This document shows, in pieces, positions 44,492 to 55,964 of a stretch of 64,000 nucleotides of DNA. The notes beneath the pieces are model-generated. The model ran no database searches. It had not been told where the DNA came from and saw only the letters and a list, made by a program, of their open reading frames with translations. The DNA is from Asterias amurensis (lineage: Eukaryota; Echinodermata; Asteroidea; Forcipulatida; Asteriidae). How positions within the stretch are numbered: the first letter of the stretch is position 1; every line of letters begins with the position of its first letter. The DNA lies in assembly GCF_032118995.1 (NCBI RefSeq), contig NC_092662.1:2914001-2978000 (forward strand), in the 5' to 3' direction. The translations under genes were made by a program, and so were the position numbers.

Positions 44492-44639
44492 CTACGGGAA
44501 GAAAGAAGGATAGAAATAAATGATAACTGGAAACAACAAACATGTTATTCCTAATGTATAAAAGTCCAATAACATTTAGTGTCATCTTTTTTCAATCAAT
44601 CATAAACCAGTGGACATTTTCAAACGATCTCTCCACTTG

Positions 44640-44890
44640 CCAGGGTCCAATTTCATAGAGCTGCTAAACAGGCAAATTTGCTTAGCATGAAATTTCTTCC
44701 TTGATAAAACTAGGATTACCATTTAAATTTCCATTTGTTGCATATTGCTTGGTACTGGTGTTCAGATATTGTTTGCTTTTCCTGAAAATCACGTGGAAAT
44801 TCGGTTGGTAATTCTGTTTTCTAAAGGAAAATTGGGTCCTGTAAGAATCAATCATAAGCCCTTGTAAGCAGATTGTAAATACAAACAGGG
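44640..44890. repeat. Dispersed repeat R4-like
   Basis: CAGGGTCCAATTTCATAGAG at the left and AAAATTGGGTCCTG inside to the right, with CAGGCAAATTTGCTTAGC; inverted-terminus pattern of the R4 family. Confidence 0.45.
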
Positions 44891-45006
44891 AGCTAATCAT
44901 ACCTACAGCCTATGTAAACTATTACATGGCTTTTGGTAACATATTTCCGGTAGGCAATTATTGTTCCATGCAAGTAGATCACTGGCCCTAAATATTGTAC
45001 CGTATT

Positions 45007-45115
45007 AATAAAAAAAAAATAGCAATTGCTTTTTCTAGGCTTTTGCTTACATCTTTATACATACATCTGTATAAAGATTGAGCAAAAGCCTAGAAACGGC
45101 AATTGCTATTTTTTT
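45007..45115. mobile_element. Near-perfect 109-bp hairpin
   Basis: AAATAGCAATTGCTTTTTCT, AGGCTTTTGCTTACATCTTT on the left are mirrored by AAAGATTGAGCAAAAGCCT, AGAAACGGCAATTGCTATTT on the right around ATACATACATCTGTAT. Arms of about 50 bp with few mismatches. Confidence 0.8.
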
Positions 45116-46205
45116 ATGAAAACGGCCCAATTAACTGTGCTAATGCACAAAAATAGACAATGGTTGAAGTCCTCCACGAAAGCTTTTTCATGTGTACATT
45201 TTGACTTTATTTATTTACCCATCAATCCACAAAAAACACATTTGAAGTTATTTTTTAACGTAAATTATCCGGTCCCCCCCCCCTGGTTTGGGACTAATGA
45301 CAATCTGGTTTTCCCCTTTGTAGTTTGTACGTGTTTACACTTCTTCTTTATAGATAACAAGTGATTTTACACGACCGTGTCATGTTTCCAGATTAAATTA
45401 CATCTTTTATATCAGCTATCATGTTGTATCCAGGCAAGACAAACAAACTTACAACATACAACAACACAAAAGTACAGATAGGGAGGGGGAGCACAAGGGA
45501 ATCATTGTCACATTAATGTTTATGTTTCTATAGGAATCTCGTCTTGTATTTCTCAACAAGCCCCCTTTCACTAGTGCTCTTGCTCGTAGTATTCTGTATA
45601 AGATAATTAACATGAGAGCCAAAACAAGTATCAATGTCGGTGTTTAAATAGCAGAGAAGCTTTATTGCAATGTCATATTTGACTCTGGTCATTTTGAATT
45701 TCAAAAGTTTAAATGGGTCCGGGGCACGAATACCATTGAGAAGGGGGGGGGGGGGTGCTCTCATTTCATTTCAATCGATTTAAACTAGTGACAATTATTA
45801 TGCTTACAGATGATTTTGTCCCTTTATTAATTAGAGTTTGATTTCAGTGTAAAACTGTACGAGAGTGCCACCTTAAAGTAGGCTACTGCCCTGATGTCTG
45901 TCACTGTTTGCTGTAAATCATGGAGTAATGAAAATTCAAACAAACTTCAACCATGGAATAATAATGGACTATTTGCGTGGCAACATTTTACTGCACATTA
46001 ATACGCCAGACAAGCTACCATTACACAAATAAAACCCCGGTTGTTTACAAACCAAGCCTTAACGGTTAACAACGATTTTCCAGGGGAGTTTTTTTTTAAT
46101 AAAGCGAAATCTAAGCATCAGTAATCGATCCATGCGATCGCCGATAACCTTGCAGCATGAATGTTAATTCCTCCCAGTTATTGTATACCGCAGACACAGC
46201 TGGTC

Positions 46206-46236
46206 CAACCATGGAGGAAGAAAATAGACTCCATGG
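46206..46236. repeat. CCATGGAGG hairpin
   Basis: ACCATGGAGG, a short loop, CTCCATGGT; same motif as 14714-14752. Confidence 0.5.
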
Positions 46237-46239
46237 TCC

Positions 46240-48670
46240 AACCGACCTCTCTATCGGGTATTTACTCACGTGGACGAAGCGCCAGATGAGAAAGGATTGG
46301 GGGAAAACTCACAAAAGATTAAGTTTTATTTGTTTCAGATTTTTTTTTTAAACGGTAATTTGAACGTTGTATTGTTTGTCACGTGTTTGTAATTTGACAC
46401 TCATAATTTAGGGACTGTGATCTAACCAATTAATATTTCCGAGAACCATCTACCAATCGAGGAAAATATCATTTGTAGGCCCCCTCTGCTTATCTTGCTT
46501 GTTTAGATTGCCACAATGAAAATGAGTGATATGAAAGCGAGCTATTCAAAATAAAAACAGGATTTTGTTGTTTTAAATTGAGACAGAGCTAAAACTCATT
46601 TTCACTGGTCGATTGGTGGTGTATTAAACTTACGGGTTAGTATCCCCCCCCCCCAAAAAAAAAAAAAAAAAGTCAAACCATGTCCATCTACGTTTAGGAA
46701 CAAAATACATAAAATTATTGACTACAACTATCCTCTATAATGTAATGCTTTAATGGTCGTCTTTGTTCAACATTTCAGTTGTTTATGGTTTCTGAGCGAT
46801 TTAGCTCAATGGATTATGGAAATACTATATTTTGTGAAATATTTCTCATGCTCATGCGAAAGACGGATTGAAAAAACTCTGCTAGGCTCCGTCATTTACA
46901 AAAATTGCGATCAACTACGCCACAAAAGGCCCCGAAACGCATTAATCTTTACCCTCTATCTACTTCCATTATTGAAAGCTAAACGCCCAAGTGGAAACTA
47001 AATCAACTCCCTTTTGTAACAACTTCAGAATTCCCATAAATTCGTGTGGCAGTGCGTCTTTAATTGACACATAAGTACTTTGATTGCACGGTCAAACGGC
47101 TGTGTATAGAAAACAAAGTTCATTAAAAGCACCGGACTCTATAAAATGATGAAATGTCTGACCGTCACTATCTGAGCTTCTTTTGATAAAATGACTAAAA
47201 ATCAACTTATTTTACGAGCGTCGTATCACAATCGCCCAAAGTCCAACTGGTTGTGTAAACACCACGTTTTTACAGTTTCAATATGTTACACGGAACGCAT
47301 CTGATGCGGCCGTGAGATACGGTTGCTAAGGGGGAAAAGTGTGTCATTTTTGTGTTGTTGGCCGCCATACTTGACTTGTTGTGATCTCCACTCACCAGTG
47401 GGTTTTTAAAGTCGATAATTATAAACAACAGAATATGTCAGGAATTTATATTAACTGGTTTTGTAGTAAATGAAACTTTGCATGGTAGAAGTATAGTTAA
47501 GAGAGGTTTGCGGTAACACCATGTGTTACCGCAATAAAATAAAAACTGCTTTGATTCTCGTGCTTTAAAAAAAAGGAAGTATTTTCACCCTTCTAATATA
47601 CCTTTATCATGCTGCCATCATCTTGGCCATGTTCCCTGTATCCAATAACGTTAATGGGTGTCAATATTCATCGTAAAAAAGGGAACCAGACTATGTTTTC
47701 CTTCCAGCCTCGATTTGGTTACATTGATTTAAATTGGAGGAAATCACACCATAATAAAGGCTAATATTATAATTATGCAAAAACAAAGATGATTTGGTGC
47801 ACTGTTTACCATTTTCAATGACAGACACGTCTTGTAATGGAAATACGTATTGTATTGCGTTTAGAAAAAAAATGTTGTTGTTAGAGAAAACGCACAAGCT
47901 CTAGGGAGGCAATTACACGTAGGAGCCATTACGGCATCTACACGCTTCGGTGCAACCAGAAGATGTTTGTCGTTTCTGATAAGTGAAGAGAAGACTTTGA
48001 TGCCAACTTGTGCGTATGTAATTCAGAAGAAAAGTGTGCAGAGAAGAGTATGGGCTTGAGTTCATATGCTTGCTGTACACAAACGTGTACACTGTGGGAA
48101 AAGGATGAAGTCACGCGGGATTTGCTTATTATAAACTATGTGAGAGTGCAGAAGTCACGCGGGTATTCAAATGATGGGCCCTATAGTACATGCCGAAACT
48201 GAGGTTTCTTTGTTGGCTGAATTCACTCTCAAGTCAACTTGTCTTTGTTCAACCTGACATTTTTTGGGTGAATTTTGATTAAAAATGAAATAACTTAACA
48301 TGTATTTACCCATCAGATCATAGTTAGAAAAAGGAGATCAAGGTTTGCTTTTAGTCGTCCGTTTTTTTTTTTTTAAGAGTCTAAAATTAACATTTAACTG
48401 TGCAGACAATCTTTGCCCACAGCCACCCTAGCCTGCTGACTGAGTGTTTAGATACCGGCAGCGTGCTAAATTAATACACGTTGTCAAAAGGCAATGTCAG
48501 TCTAACATGTCAAGTGGTGTTCAGACCTGGCAAGCTCATGAAAGTCTGCAAGAAAAGCAATCGGATCTCGATGGTTTATTAGTCATTATTGGACATTTAC
48601 GGTGTGTTTAAAATGTCAAATTTACTTGGTGTGGACTGACGCTTTCTCTATTGAACCAGCGTGCGTAATC
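46240..48670. other. Gene-free stretch
   Basis: A mixed poly-C/poly-A tract at 46646-46671; otherwise AT-rich unique-looking sequence without a supported exon. Confidence 0.5.
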
Positions 48671-48675
48671 TCATA

Positions 48676-48881
48676 TTAAAGGCAGTGGACACTATTTGAA
48701 ATTACTCAAAATATTTATTTGCATAAAACCCTACTTGGTAACAAGTAATGGGGAGAGTTTGGTAATATAAAACATTGTGAGAAACGGCTCCCTCTGAAGT
48801 GGAGTAGTTTTCGAGAGAGCAGTAATTTACCACGATTTTGATTTCGAGACCTTAGAATTTAGAATTTGAGGTGTCGAAATC
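48676..48881. mobile_element. MITE family M, half copy
   Basis: Starts ATTAAAGGCAGTGGACACTA and runs through the first half to the central hairpin (GAATTTGAGGTGTCGAAATC), where it ends abruptly. Confidence 0.8.
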
Positions 48882-49479
48882 GGTTTTTGGTGGAGCCGTT
48901 CGATTGTTTTACTCATGCAGAATGTATACAATAAAACTATCATGTGAACATTTACTTTCAAAAAGCGTTTTTGAGATACCACCAAAAAATCCGTAGCGGT
49001 TATTTCCATTGAAAATAAACCCAAGTAACAAAACACGAGCAACGCTACGCGGTATTGCTTTCAAATTTCGGGGCATAAAAAATTATTATATTATATCTAT
49101 TTACATAACCATGCTTCGAAATGCCATGTTTCAAAGAATGCTTATACTATCGAAAGCTGTTGTATAGGATTCCAACCGAAAGTTTTAAAGTGACAACCAA
49201 ATGCAGATCTCCCCTTTAAGCCACAACTGATTTGAGGAGATAGGCAGAGACTATGATTGGGAGGCGATTGGATTGAAGTTGAAATTGAAATTGGCAAAGT
49301 GGATCCGATGATGAGTGGGGAGGGTGGGGCAGTGACGCACATCATTGCTGGAAAGAGAAATGAATGGATGTCGTGTATGTGGTTTTGGTTTTAGAAATGT
49401 TTTGGGGATCTCGGGGGGTGGGGATCCAGGGATTTCGGGGGAATTGCGAAAAGGGTGATTTTATTTTAGAAAAGTATCT

Positions 49480-49504
49480 GTTTCATTTCATTTCATTTCA
49501 TTTA
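49480..49504. repeat. (TTTCA)n microsatellite
   Basis: About four to five tandem TTTCA/ATTTC units. Confidence 0.85.
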
Positions 49505-50165
49505 GTTCGTTTTGAATTGAAGGTTAACTCTTTAGTGTGATCGTGTTAATGAAAGAGCAAATAATATTTTGGGGGAAATAGTACAAAGCCGCAGTGAACG
49601 ATTGCTCTTGTTTAGCATTGAAAAAAGCTAGTACACAAAATGCATCAGTGGCTTCTATTATTATAATTAGCACAAAATGCAAATTAGCACTTAATGTAAA
49701 GTAATGTTTAGTCTAAATGGTTTGCGTTGCTAATTGGATGAATGTCAATGCTAAACACACAGGTGTACGGTCAAAAAAAGGTTTTCTGTATCCCCAATGC
49801 AACATCTATTCATGATAATTTGCGTGTTGTGGATTGATACTTTTATAACAATGCATAATATTCAAGCAAGTCTATAGGTTTCTTGAAGTATTTGCAATTT
49901 TGCACTTCAGCTCCTCAAGATGAGACATAGGGCATGCATGAAGTCAGTCGGTTGACGAACATGGAGTGGGTATCAATGTAATATGTTATCTAATAACCAA
50001 ATGCATATATATTCAGTATGGTTTACTAGAGTAAAATGCCATTGAATGACATTAATAAACGGCTTTAGGGCAAGTATACGAGCAGGCCAGTGGGTGTGAC
50101 GATCGATGTATCGCATCTGTCTTCGATGTCTGTCTCGAGTGTTGGGGATGGAAAGCTGGTCGTAC

Positions 50166-50250
50166 TTTAAATGCACTGGACACGTTTGGTAATTGTCAAA
50201 GACCAGTATTCTCACTTGGTGTATCCCATATAATGCATAAGATAATAAAG
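50166..50250. mobile_element. MITE family M terminal fragment
   Basis: TTTAAATGCACTGGACACGT, TTGGTAATTGTCAAAGACCA and CTCACTTGGTGTATCCCA; the rest of the element is absent. Confidence 0.75.
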
Positions 50251-50365
50251 ACAACGGCGTAAAGTGAAAGAAAAATATAGAGTCATTTCTGAGTCTATAA
50301 AATGGAGAGGTTTACACCAATCAAAATTTTACAATTAATCAAATAAGTAAGTCTCGTCTACTTAC

Positions 50366-50507
50366 CATCTTGTGGTCCTCCTTGATATATCCTATCTAAT
50401 GATTCACCAAACACATTCATCACCAGCATCCTGTCCTCCTCATCAGAAGACACTTGACCCTTGACCTTGCTCTTTATTCCCCTCCAACCAGATGGATAGT
50501 TCTCATT
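50366..50507 (-). CDS. Candidate exon, unidentified
   Basis: A minus frame open for about 47 codons reads WRGIKSKVKGQVSSDEEDRM, then LVMNVFGESLDRIYQGGPQD, and ends at a strong donor (CAAGATG then GTAAGT) at 50366. The acceptor is unclear, and an in-frame stop lies just upstream at 50508. No in-frame start precedes SKVKG. It lies 480 bp past the stop of the AJM1-like gene on the same strand. Family not recognised. Confidence 0.35.
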
Positions 50508-50987
50508 TTAATTTTGAAGCACATCATCAACTTCCCATATGAAAGAGCTTCATCAGCGACTTCGTGTCCAAGGTGGATATTGTTTGCATAAATCTCTTCG
50601 TTGCGTTATTATTCACCGCGGGCAAATACAGTCAAATTGGTTTTGTTAGAATAATGAACAGGTCAATGTTCTCAGTCAATGCCACTGTTAATTGTCTTTT
50701 CTTAATTGTCACTAAATTATCTTTTGATTGAAGTTTGTGAGCGTAAAATTGAAATCGAAAAGAAGAAAAAAATTACACTTTGCTTGAAATAAAATGCATC
50801 GGCACGAATATAAAAATTTACTTAAAAGACACGCAGAGTTTGATAAATAAAAAGTTCAAAATATTTCCATTTTTCTGACGAGCATAAAATATTCGCAATG
50901 CTGCTCCACTTTGAACATTTTTCAAATTTGCAATAAATTATTGAGATTTTGAAAGTATAAGTTTGCCGTTCGGTCTCAAGGAGAGAG

Positions 50988-53900
50988 TTATAAATCAGTG
51001 ACAACCAATCCAGCAACATTCTCAAGTTTTTCAAGTTCTGCATCTAAGTCAATGTCTTCAAGGAGTTCTGGATTGTTGACCCAGCCGAGTTCATTCGGTT
51101 CCGATTCGGGCATCAAAACACACATGAATCTTTTCCCCGTGTTCTCGTCCACCGGGTATATAGTTACGGGCACAAAATGCTCGTGGAGCTCCACCCACCG
51201 GCAAAGCTTGTCGTAGATTTCCGCGTGCTGGTGACGCAAACTGACGCCCCTCTGACGCAGTTGACGCTGAATATGCACAAAGCAAACCTGTCTTGCCTTT
51301 CGGTCGAGTATCCCGTCTCCTTGCGGTCCCGTAGGTGATGTAAGAATGAGAGTATCGGGGACCTGGTCTGCTTCTTTGCCTGTTGGGTCAGTGCTGTGGT
51401 TCATGAGACTGAGTTTGAGCTTGGCGCATTTCTTGACGGCCATTTCTGCCGTTCGCCTCGGCCGATGACCACGGTACTGTTCTCCGCTCGCCATGATGGC
51501 AACATTGATGACAAACTTGTTCTCAGGGTCGTACGAGCAACACATCTCAAGCAGAAACTTCATGTGGTCACCGAAAAGGTCAAAGGTTTGTAGCTCGCGG
51601 ACGGTTGAGTAAGTGGGCGGGCTCGGGAGAGCGTCGAACCCCTTGGAGGTGTAATTCTCAGCTGCCTCGGTGTCCGGGAAAATTAGCAAGATGGCACCCC
51701 GGCCTCGAGAGAGATACCCCGTACGAGCCACTCGACTTAGATCAGACTGCAACTGCCCATTGTATCTACTGTGATAGAGAACATGCTTACATGCGCTGTT
51801 CACACGACCAAAGAGACAACGTTTCTTGTGTCGAGGCCAGTGTAACTTCCTACATTGTCTGGAACAGTAATATGTATAACAGTTATGACATGTCTTATAA
51901 AACTTCCTTGCCTCCTCGAGCTCTTTAGTCTTAGCACATTTTTTGTAGCTACACTTGACCATGATGATTTCATCACCTACTGCATCTCCATCATCTTCCT
52001 CGTAACTAGGGTAACCGTCTCCATCGAGTCTTTTCCTGCCGAAGATGAGTGCGTTGAGGACATTGGTGTCTCCTTCACCATACAAACTATCAACACTGTG
52101 ACTCTTGTCTGAAGAAGAAACTGAGGTGCTGCCTTGGCCAGCACTCCAGGAAGAGCTCAGGTCTGGCGTGGAGCAAGTAAGGGGCGAGGAAGTGGAACTA
52201 CTGCCGCGGTATCCACTGCTGTTGAGATCAACAGCACTTGTTGCTCTTTGGTAAGGCAGACCAAGCAAGCTGTCAACTATCTCCTCCATGGTGACTTCTT
52301 GTTGGGGCACGAAGCCACTTCCGGGGAGGTACATACCAGACCGGTTTCCAGGCTGCATGTGTCTTGATGTAATGACGGACACCACAGCGGCAAACTCTGA
52401 ATCCTTCAACTTGTCGAGGTCAAGTGGCGTCCATGAAGTTGCTTCCACAACCGTCTCCTGGTCAGAGGACGAAGGGTCTTGGTCACTCTGTCGTCCAATC
52501 GACGGATCGCTGTCGTCATCTTCAAGTGTGGTGTCAGTTATTAAGATCTTGACATTTGTCCGCCGTGGACTGGTATTTATTGGCGAGCTGCGAGGGGATT
52601 CTTTCTTACCATGGGACGGGGTGACCATGGCGAAACGAGGAGATATCTTCGTGTTTCTGCTGCCGTCTTGGTTGTAACGAGGATCGGGTTTAAGTTCGTC
52701 ATCCACATGAGTATCGGTCAACTGGGGGTACCCTCGCGTCACGGCACTACCCATGATATTTCGCCGTGGTGCGGGGACAGGTGTCCGTGGTGACTGGGGT
52801 TCCATGGCAGCATTTAAATCAGGCCTACTTGACGTCGGTGTGAAGTGTTTGCTCTCTGATACACGATCCTTTGACAATTGGTCAATTTCGATTCTACTAT
52901 TAATGAATTCGTTTCCGTTTTGCAAGTTACCATTTTGTGGTGATGACGAATCCCTGGGGTAGGAGCCCGTGGTGTTGGACCCGTAGGTACGCCTTCGATA
53001 CTCCATATCGTCTACCGAGTCATTAGGGGGACCACCGGGGTTATTCCCTTTAGACCGGGTACCTTCATCTAAGTTATACTCGTCAGAATCGCAAAGATAA
53101 CCCGTGACAAAGAAGATCGAATCGTACTTATGACGCTCAAGCCTCTTTACAGCAAGCGAATCGAAGTATGTTATCTGATCAAGATTATCCCCTACGGACT
53201 TACTGCGCAGCCGCAGACCACGTGAAGGTGATGATTGGGTGCGAGGAACGTCGTAGTTGACATCTTTTAGCGATGATGATGTTTGGTTATGAAATGGTTG
53301 GCTGTAAATGGTGTCATCTGCACTTTGACAGTGATCTTTGTTGCCAGCGTGAGTCGAGGAGTTCAATGGGTCACCATCGGGTGTTTTGATTGAGGCTCGA
53401 GTGGGCAGTTCAATGCACGATACTGCGTTACGGATTGGCTCATGGTTTAAAAAGGAGGCTGGGAAATCGCGTCTGTACTTGGCTTCGGATTGGAAAGCTA
53501 ACTTCGTAGAGACGAGTGGCTGGCTTGCTGCTGCGTCATCAGATGACGTCACACTCCAACAATCACTCGGACATGACGAAGGGCTCCTTGTCATGCGCGG
53601 TTCAGAGTCGCTGTCTGACACCACTGACTTAGCATGCGGTCTTTTGTTTACCACGCGTTGATAGTGACTTGATTTCTTATACCAGTCGGGCACTTTAAGT
53701 TTGTCAATGCTTTTCCGAAGACGTTCGAGCTGTTCGGATATGACGTCACTCGGGCTAGTTACGGAAACTTCCGAGTCGGAACGTTCCTGATCGTTCTCAC
53801 GACTGTATGAGTTTTCAGACTTTATGGGTGAAATATCTCTCTTCTTAGCTTTTGTTGTTTCGTTCAGCAGCAATTCCTTGGGTCGTTTTAAAGGTAAATT

Positions 53901-55964
53901 GTCAGTCAGTGTCGCTCTTAGCTCGTCTAACTCGGTTGTTTCACTTTGAGAGTCTGCATCACATGCGGACCTCCCATCTATTTCATTCCCATGTCCAATC
54001 ACAGTGTGGATTCCTTTTCCATCTGTAACCAATGCGGATTTTGTCTCGAAGTTTCTCCCTGCGCTCGCAGGTGGCAAGTTATCACGTATTTCACTGCGTT
54101 TTTCAAGATGCACACTTTCCGGTTGTGCTGTAATTTGTGCACTGTTGACCCGTTGTTTGTTGTTTTCATCAGATGATAGTCCTGTTGATAAACTCGTTGT
54201 CCCGCTTCCGTAAGGCGATCGACTCGTCAGCAACTGGATTTTCTTTACCGATCGGCCCCATGGGGCGGTTTGGGTGTCAGTGGGACTAACACTGTTCTCG
54301 GTGTCAGGTATTGAATTTATCTCCGCATGGACGACATGTGTATTTAAACCGGATTGAGTAACAGGTTCATCAGCGGGTTTGGGTTTACTACCGACAAGCG
54401 TGAACGCACGAGATCCAATGTGCGTTTTACCGTGAAGGGAGCCTGCTGCCGGTGAGCCATTGTGGGTATTATCAACAGTGTCAATATTGTCCCTCTCTGT
54501 AAAATTTGTTCTTGTTTGTACCCCGAGCTTTAGAGTCGCGTCACTCTTCATAGTCACCGAATCGCCAAGTTTAGTTTGTTTATATAATCCTTCATTGGAA
54601 TTTGTTGACGGTTGCCCGGCACCCGTGAACAAGGCACGTTCCTCGCGTCGGCTACGGTCAATGTCCGAACTCGAATGTTCGGGAACTTTTTGAGAAGTTG
54701 GCGTTTTTGTGACCCTTGGTGGGGCTGTTTGGGTATCTTGTGTTGAATGAGAGGTACCTGGACGGGTGTGGGGAACACTGGTACGGGGCTTAGGTATTGG
54801 TGTATTAAAGACACGCGCTATCTCCCTTGATGCATCGCTGACATCTCCGTCTTCGTCATCGTCTAGAGTGACCCGGACAACTTCGGTTATTATCTCATCG
54901 TGACTTTTCTCTGGTAGGCATACCGTCGAGGCGTGCGTTTCCACCCATACGCTCTCGTCCCCTCCCGGTCCCTCTGAGCCAACCTCGTAACCGTTTGATG
55001 AGACATTCGGCTCAAGTATCCGAATATCAGGAATGTAAATTCTTTCGGCTTGATCGAATGAAGCGTGAGTGAGCTGACCTTTTTGCAGAAAATTATTTTT
55101 GGCGATATTTAAATCTGCATCCTCTGATTGGCTGATAGTTTGGAAATCATTATGAAAATTCACTCCATATTCATGAGCGTTTGGAGATGATGAGCCAGCA
55201 GCGCCATCTTTAGGCCATGGTTTCCGTTGAACGATGCCGATCGATGGACCACGGAAACCAGTGATCGCAGTTTTACGCGCCTCGTCAATATACTCACTTG
55301 AGTTTTTGTTTGGAATATTATCAAAGTGGTCTTCGTAATCGCGGTCTTTTGGTAAAGTAGGAATGCCACTTGAAGCTTTTGAGAAATACCACTTGGGTAC
55401 GCGTGAGCCCCTTGTTGGACTCTGCTTGGGTTTGGGTTCACCTCCTCCTTGTGCATCTCCCCTCGGTGTCTTAGACTCCTCATCTTCATCTTCCTCATCT
55501 ATACTCTCAAGTGATGTGGGCCACTCCTTCGATCCTTTCCTCTTTACAGACTTCTTGTCTCCATCATCAGGTGCACTGCAGAGATCTTGGTAATTATCAT
55601 TCGACATTATGGCTCGGTATTCCTCCAGCGAACTCGAGTGACTCGCTTCAGTGTCATTCCCCCTCGTTCCCTCATGACGACTTGTGCTCGCCCCCGCATT
55701 ATCAACGGCATCTCGTGCGTTCTCCTCGCCGAATCCCTCAACGCGACGCTGCACGTCTCTCTGCGGCGACCTGTCTACTGCCCGCCGACTCCTGGTCCTT
55801 GGTGACGGGTGATCCAATGGTGGTGTGTCCGGTAAATTCTTTAAAATGTACACTGCGGTGACTGCTACGGCTATGAGCGCAACGGATATCTGAGCGAGAA
55901 TTGTTCCAGGGGCAACACCTGCAACGACCAGTGCCCCCTCGGTAGCTAATGCCGTTTCATCCAT
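50988..55964 (-). CDS. AJM1-like protein with N-terminal membrane segment and MYND-like zinc cluster
   Basis: One intronless frame of 1658 codons. Residues 18-41 form a hydrophobic helix (LAQISVALIAVAVTAVYIL), likely a membrane anchor or signal anchor. Residues about 50-1330 are low-complexity and disordered: Ser/Asp/Pro-rich, many SPR/TPxPxPR motifs (TPIPKPRTS, TPVPAPRRN, possible SH3 ligands). Residues 1338-1383 hold a MYND-type pattern: C-x4-C, then CHNCYTYYCSRQCRKLHWPR and HKKRC. The final 270 residues look globular (RGAILLIFPDTEAAENY, FVPVTIYPVDENTGKRFMCV) and end LENVAGLVVTDL. A Tyr/Cys-rich MYND-like module followed by a globular tail in a single-exon gene resembles AJM1 (apical junction component 1 homolog, C9orf172), an epithelial junction protein. 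That match is from memory; the membrane segment may not be part of vertebrate AJM1. Start: first ATG of the frame. Confidence 0.75.
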   Translation of the reverse strand: MDETALATEGALVVAGVAPGTILAQISVALIAVAVTAVYILKNLPDTPPLDHPSPRTRSRRAVDRSPQRDVQRRVEGFGEENARDAVDNAGASTSRHEGTRGNDTEASHSSSLEEYRAIMSNDNYQDLCSAPDDGDKKSVKRKGSKEWPTSLESIDEEDEDEESKTPRGDAQGGGEPKPKQSPTRGSRVPKWYFSKASSGIPTLPKDRDYEDHFDNIPNKNSSEYIDEARKTAITGFRGPSIGIVQRKPWPKDGAAGSSSPNAHEYGVNFHNDFQTISQSEDADLNIAKNNFLQKGQLTHASFDQAERIYIPDIRILEPNVSSNGYEVGSEGPGGDESVWVETHASTVCLPEKSHDEIITEVVRVTLDDDEDGDVSDASREIARVFNTPIPKPRTSVPHTRPGTSHSTQDTQTAPPRVTKTPTSQKVPEHSSSDIDRSRREERALFTGAGQPSTNSNEGLYKQTKLGDSVTMKSDATLKLGVQTRTNFTERDNIDTVDNTHNGSPAAGSLHGKTHIGSRAFTLVGSKPKPADEPVTQSGLNTHVVHAEINSIPDTENSVSPTDTQTAPWGRSVKKIQLLTSRSPYGSGTTSLSTGLSSDENNKQRVNSAQITAQPESVHLEKRSEIRDNLPPASAGRNFETKSALVTDGKGIHTVIGHGNEIDGRSACDADSQSETTELDELRATLTDNLPLKRPKELLLNETTKAKKRDISPIKSENSYSRENDQERSDSEVSVTSPSDVISEQLERLRKSIDKLKVPDWYKKSSHYQRVVNKRPHAKSVVSDSDSEPRMTRSPSSCPSDCWSVTSSDDAAASQPLVSTKLAFQSEAKYRRDFPASFLNHEPIRNAVSCIELPTRASIKTPDGDPLNSSTHAGNKDHCQSADDTIYSQPFHNQTSSSLKDVNYDVPRTQSSPSRGLRLRSKSVGDNLDQITYFDSLAVKRLERHKYDSIFFVTGYLCDSDEYNLDEGTRSKGNNPGGPPNDSVDDMEYRRRTYGSNTTGSYPRDSSSPQNGNLQNGNEFINSRIEIDQLSKDRVSESKHFTPTSSRPDLNAAMEPQSPRTPVPAPRRNIMGSAVTRGYPQLTDTHVDDELKPDPRYNQDGSRNTKISPRFAMVTPSHGKKESPRSSPINTSPRRTNVKILITDTTLEDDDSDPSIGRQSDQDPSSSDQETVVEATSWTPLDLDKLKDSEFAAVVSVITSRHMQPGNRSGMYLPGSGFVPQQEVTMEEIVDSLLGLPYQRATSAVDLNSSGYRGSSSTSSPLTCSTPDLSSSWSAGQGSTSVSSSDKSHSVDSLYGEGDTNVLNALIFGRKRLDGDGYPSYEEDDGDAVGDEIIMVKCSYKKCAKTKELEEARKFYKTCHNCYTYYCSRQCRKLHWPRHKKRCLFGRVNSACKHVLYHSRYNGQLQSDLSRVARTGYLSRGRGAILLIFPDTEAAENYTSKGFDALPSPPTYSTVRELQTFDLFGDHMKFLLEMCCSYDPENKFVINVAIMASGEQYRGHRPRRTAEMAVKKCAKLKLSLMNHSTDPTGKEADQVPDTLILTSPTGPQGDGILDRKARQVCFVHIQRQLRQRGVSLRHQHAEIYDKLCRWVELHEHFVPVTIYPVDENTGKRFMCVLMPESEPNELGWVNNPELLEDIDLDAELEKLENVAGLVVTDL

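Noticed and set aside
52288-52677. Plus-strand frame of 129 codons
   Set aside because: Antisense to the 1658-codon AJM1-like exon; a consequence of its balanced composition.
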